DNA from: Syntrophaceae bacterium CG2_30_49_12
GTDB lineage: Bacteria > Desulfobacterota > Syntrophia > Syntrophales > CG2-30-49-12
Assembly (NCBI GenBank): GCA_001873675.1
Contig: MNZP01000042.1
Span: 2,022-15,577, forward strand
Direction: 5' to 3'
Length of the DNA stretch: 13,556 bases
Position 1 is the stretch's first letter. Each line of letters starts with the position of its first letter. Shown one piece after another: positions 13,414 to 13,556 of this stretch. The notes beneath the pieces are model-generated. The model made no database searches. It saw nothing but the letters and a program-made list of their open reading frames with translations, and was not told the origin of the DNA. The translations under genes and the position numbers were made by a program.

Positions 13414-13556
13414 GCTCAATTTTATAGAGAGTGGAATTTCCGTAAGTTGATACCATTTCGCTTTCAAAGGATAACGCGGCGGCAAGGAGGAGTCGCCGCA
13501 GGCGTATTACTAATACGTCGAGGACGCCGACGACGAAGCCAACAAAGTTAGCCAAA
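13414..13556 (+). ncRNA. Candidate structured RNA, 5' part, running off the window
   Basis: Downstream of the strong promoter the sequence has no plus-strand ORF but folds well. GCGGCGGC (13476-13483) pairs with GTCGCCGC (13492-13499) in eight pairs including one G-U, and displays the loop AAGGAGGA. CGTATTA (13503-13509) is mirrored by TAATACG (13511-13517). GGCGT (13501-13505) can alternatively pair with ACGCC (13524-13528). The GC-rich stems stand out from the AT-rich flank. I do not recognise an RNA family. A 63-codon minus-strand frame covers the same DNA and is the main competing explanation. Confidence 0.3.

Noticed and set aside
13364..13555. 63-codon minus-strand open frame at the right edge
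   Set aside because: Its translation is hydrophobic and Arg-rich with no family I recognise, it runs across a strong opposite-strand promoter and hairpins, and its start may lie outside the window. It remains an alternative to the RNA hypothesis but is not listed as a gene.

Overview
The window looks like the chromosome of an anaerobic, Gram-negative bacterium, most likely a Desulfobacterota/Syntrophales-type organism. This is inferred from gene content and not from a marker gene. The pointers are the C-terminus of a fumarate-adding type glycyl radical enzyme, an integron-integrase relic of a style common in deltaproteobacteria, an outer-membrane type lipoprotein, and copies of a 'CACTAAGACAC' dispersed repeat that I associate with this group from memory. 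No rRNA, tRNA, CRISPR array or intact transposase gene is visible.

Layout. (1) 1-934, plus strand: the end of a glycyl radical enzyme (alkyl-/arylalkylsuccinate synthase type alpha subunit), then a small Cys-rich protein in the position of its Fe-S small subunit. (2) 987-1964, minus strand: a metallo-beta-lactamase fold hydrolase converging on that pair. (3) 2106-2421, minus strand: a doubly broken integron/tyrosine integrase relic. (4) 2521-5298, plus strand: an overlapping three-gene operon. It has a leader with two small inverted repeats, a helical protein of unknown function, a phosphatidylserine-decarboxylase family protein, and a very divergent Lgt-like (prolipoprotein diacylglyceryl transferase fold) membrane protein. 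Just after it lies an orphan ribosome binding site and start codon. (5) 11070-5331, minus strand: a tight five-gene run bioB-bioF-acyl-CoA dehydrogenase-lysR-thrC. (6) 11071-11275: a divergent promoter region with a perfect 30-bp palindrome. (7) 11276-13202, plus strand: a MOSC-domain protein, a GNA1162/DUF799-like lipoprotein, a CDP-alcohol phosphatidyltransferase (PgsA type) and a small His-rich helical protein. (8) 13203-13556: no convincing gene. It holds a 142-bp imperfect inverted-repeat element, a near-consensus sigma-70 promoter and GC-rich hairpins that may be the 5' part of a structured RNA running off the window.

How the genes may work together. The glycyl radical enzyme and its small partner would activate a hydrocarbon or aromatic by addition to fumarate. 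BioB and BioF carry out the first and last steps of biotin ring assembly; BioF consumes a pimeloyl thioester, and an acyl-CoA dehydrogenase is encoded in the same run. The most unusual block is the decarboxylase/Lgt-like operon. It pairs a phospholipid head-group enzyme family with a diacylglyceryl-transferase fold lacking several signature residues, and looks like an uncharacterised lipid-modifying unit flanked by gene debris on both sides.
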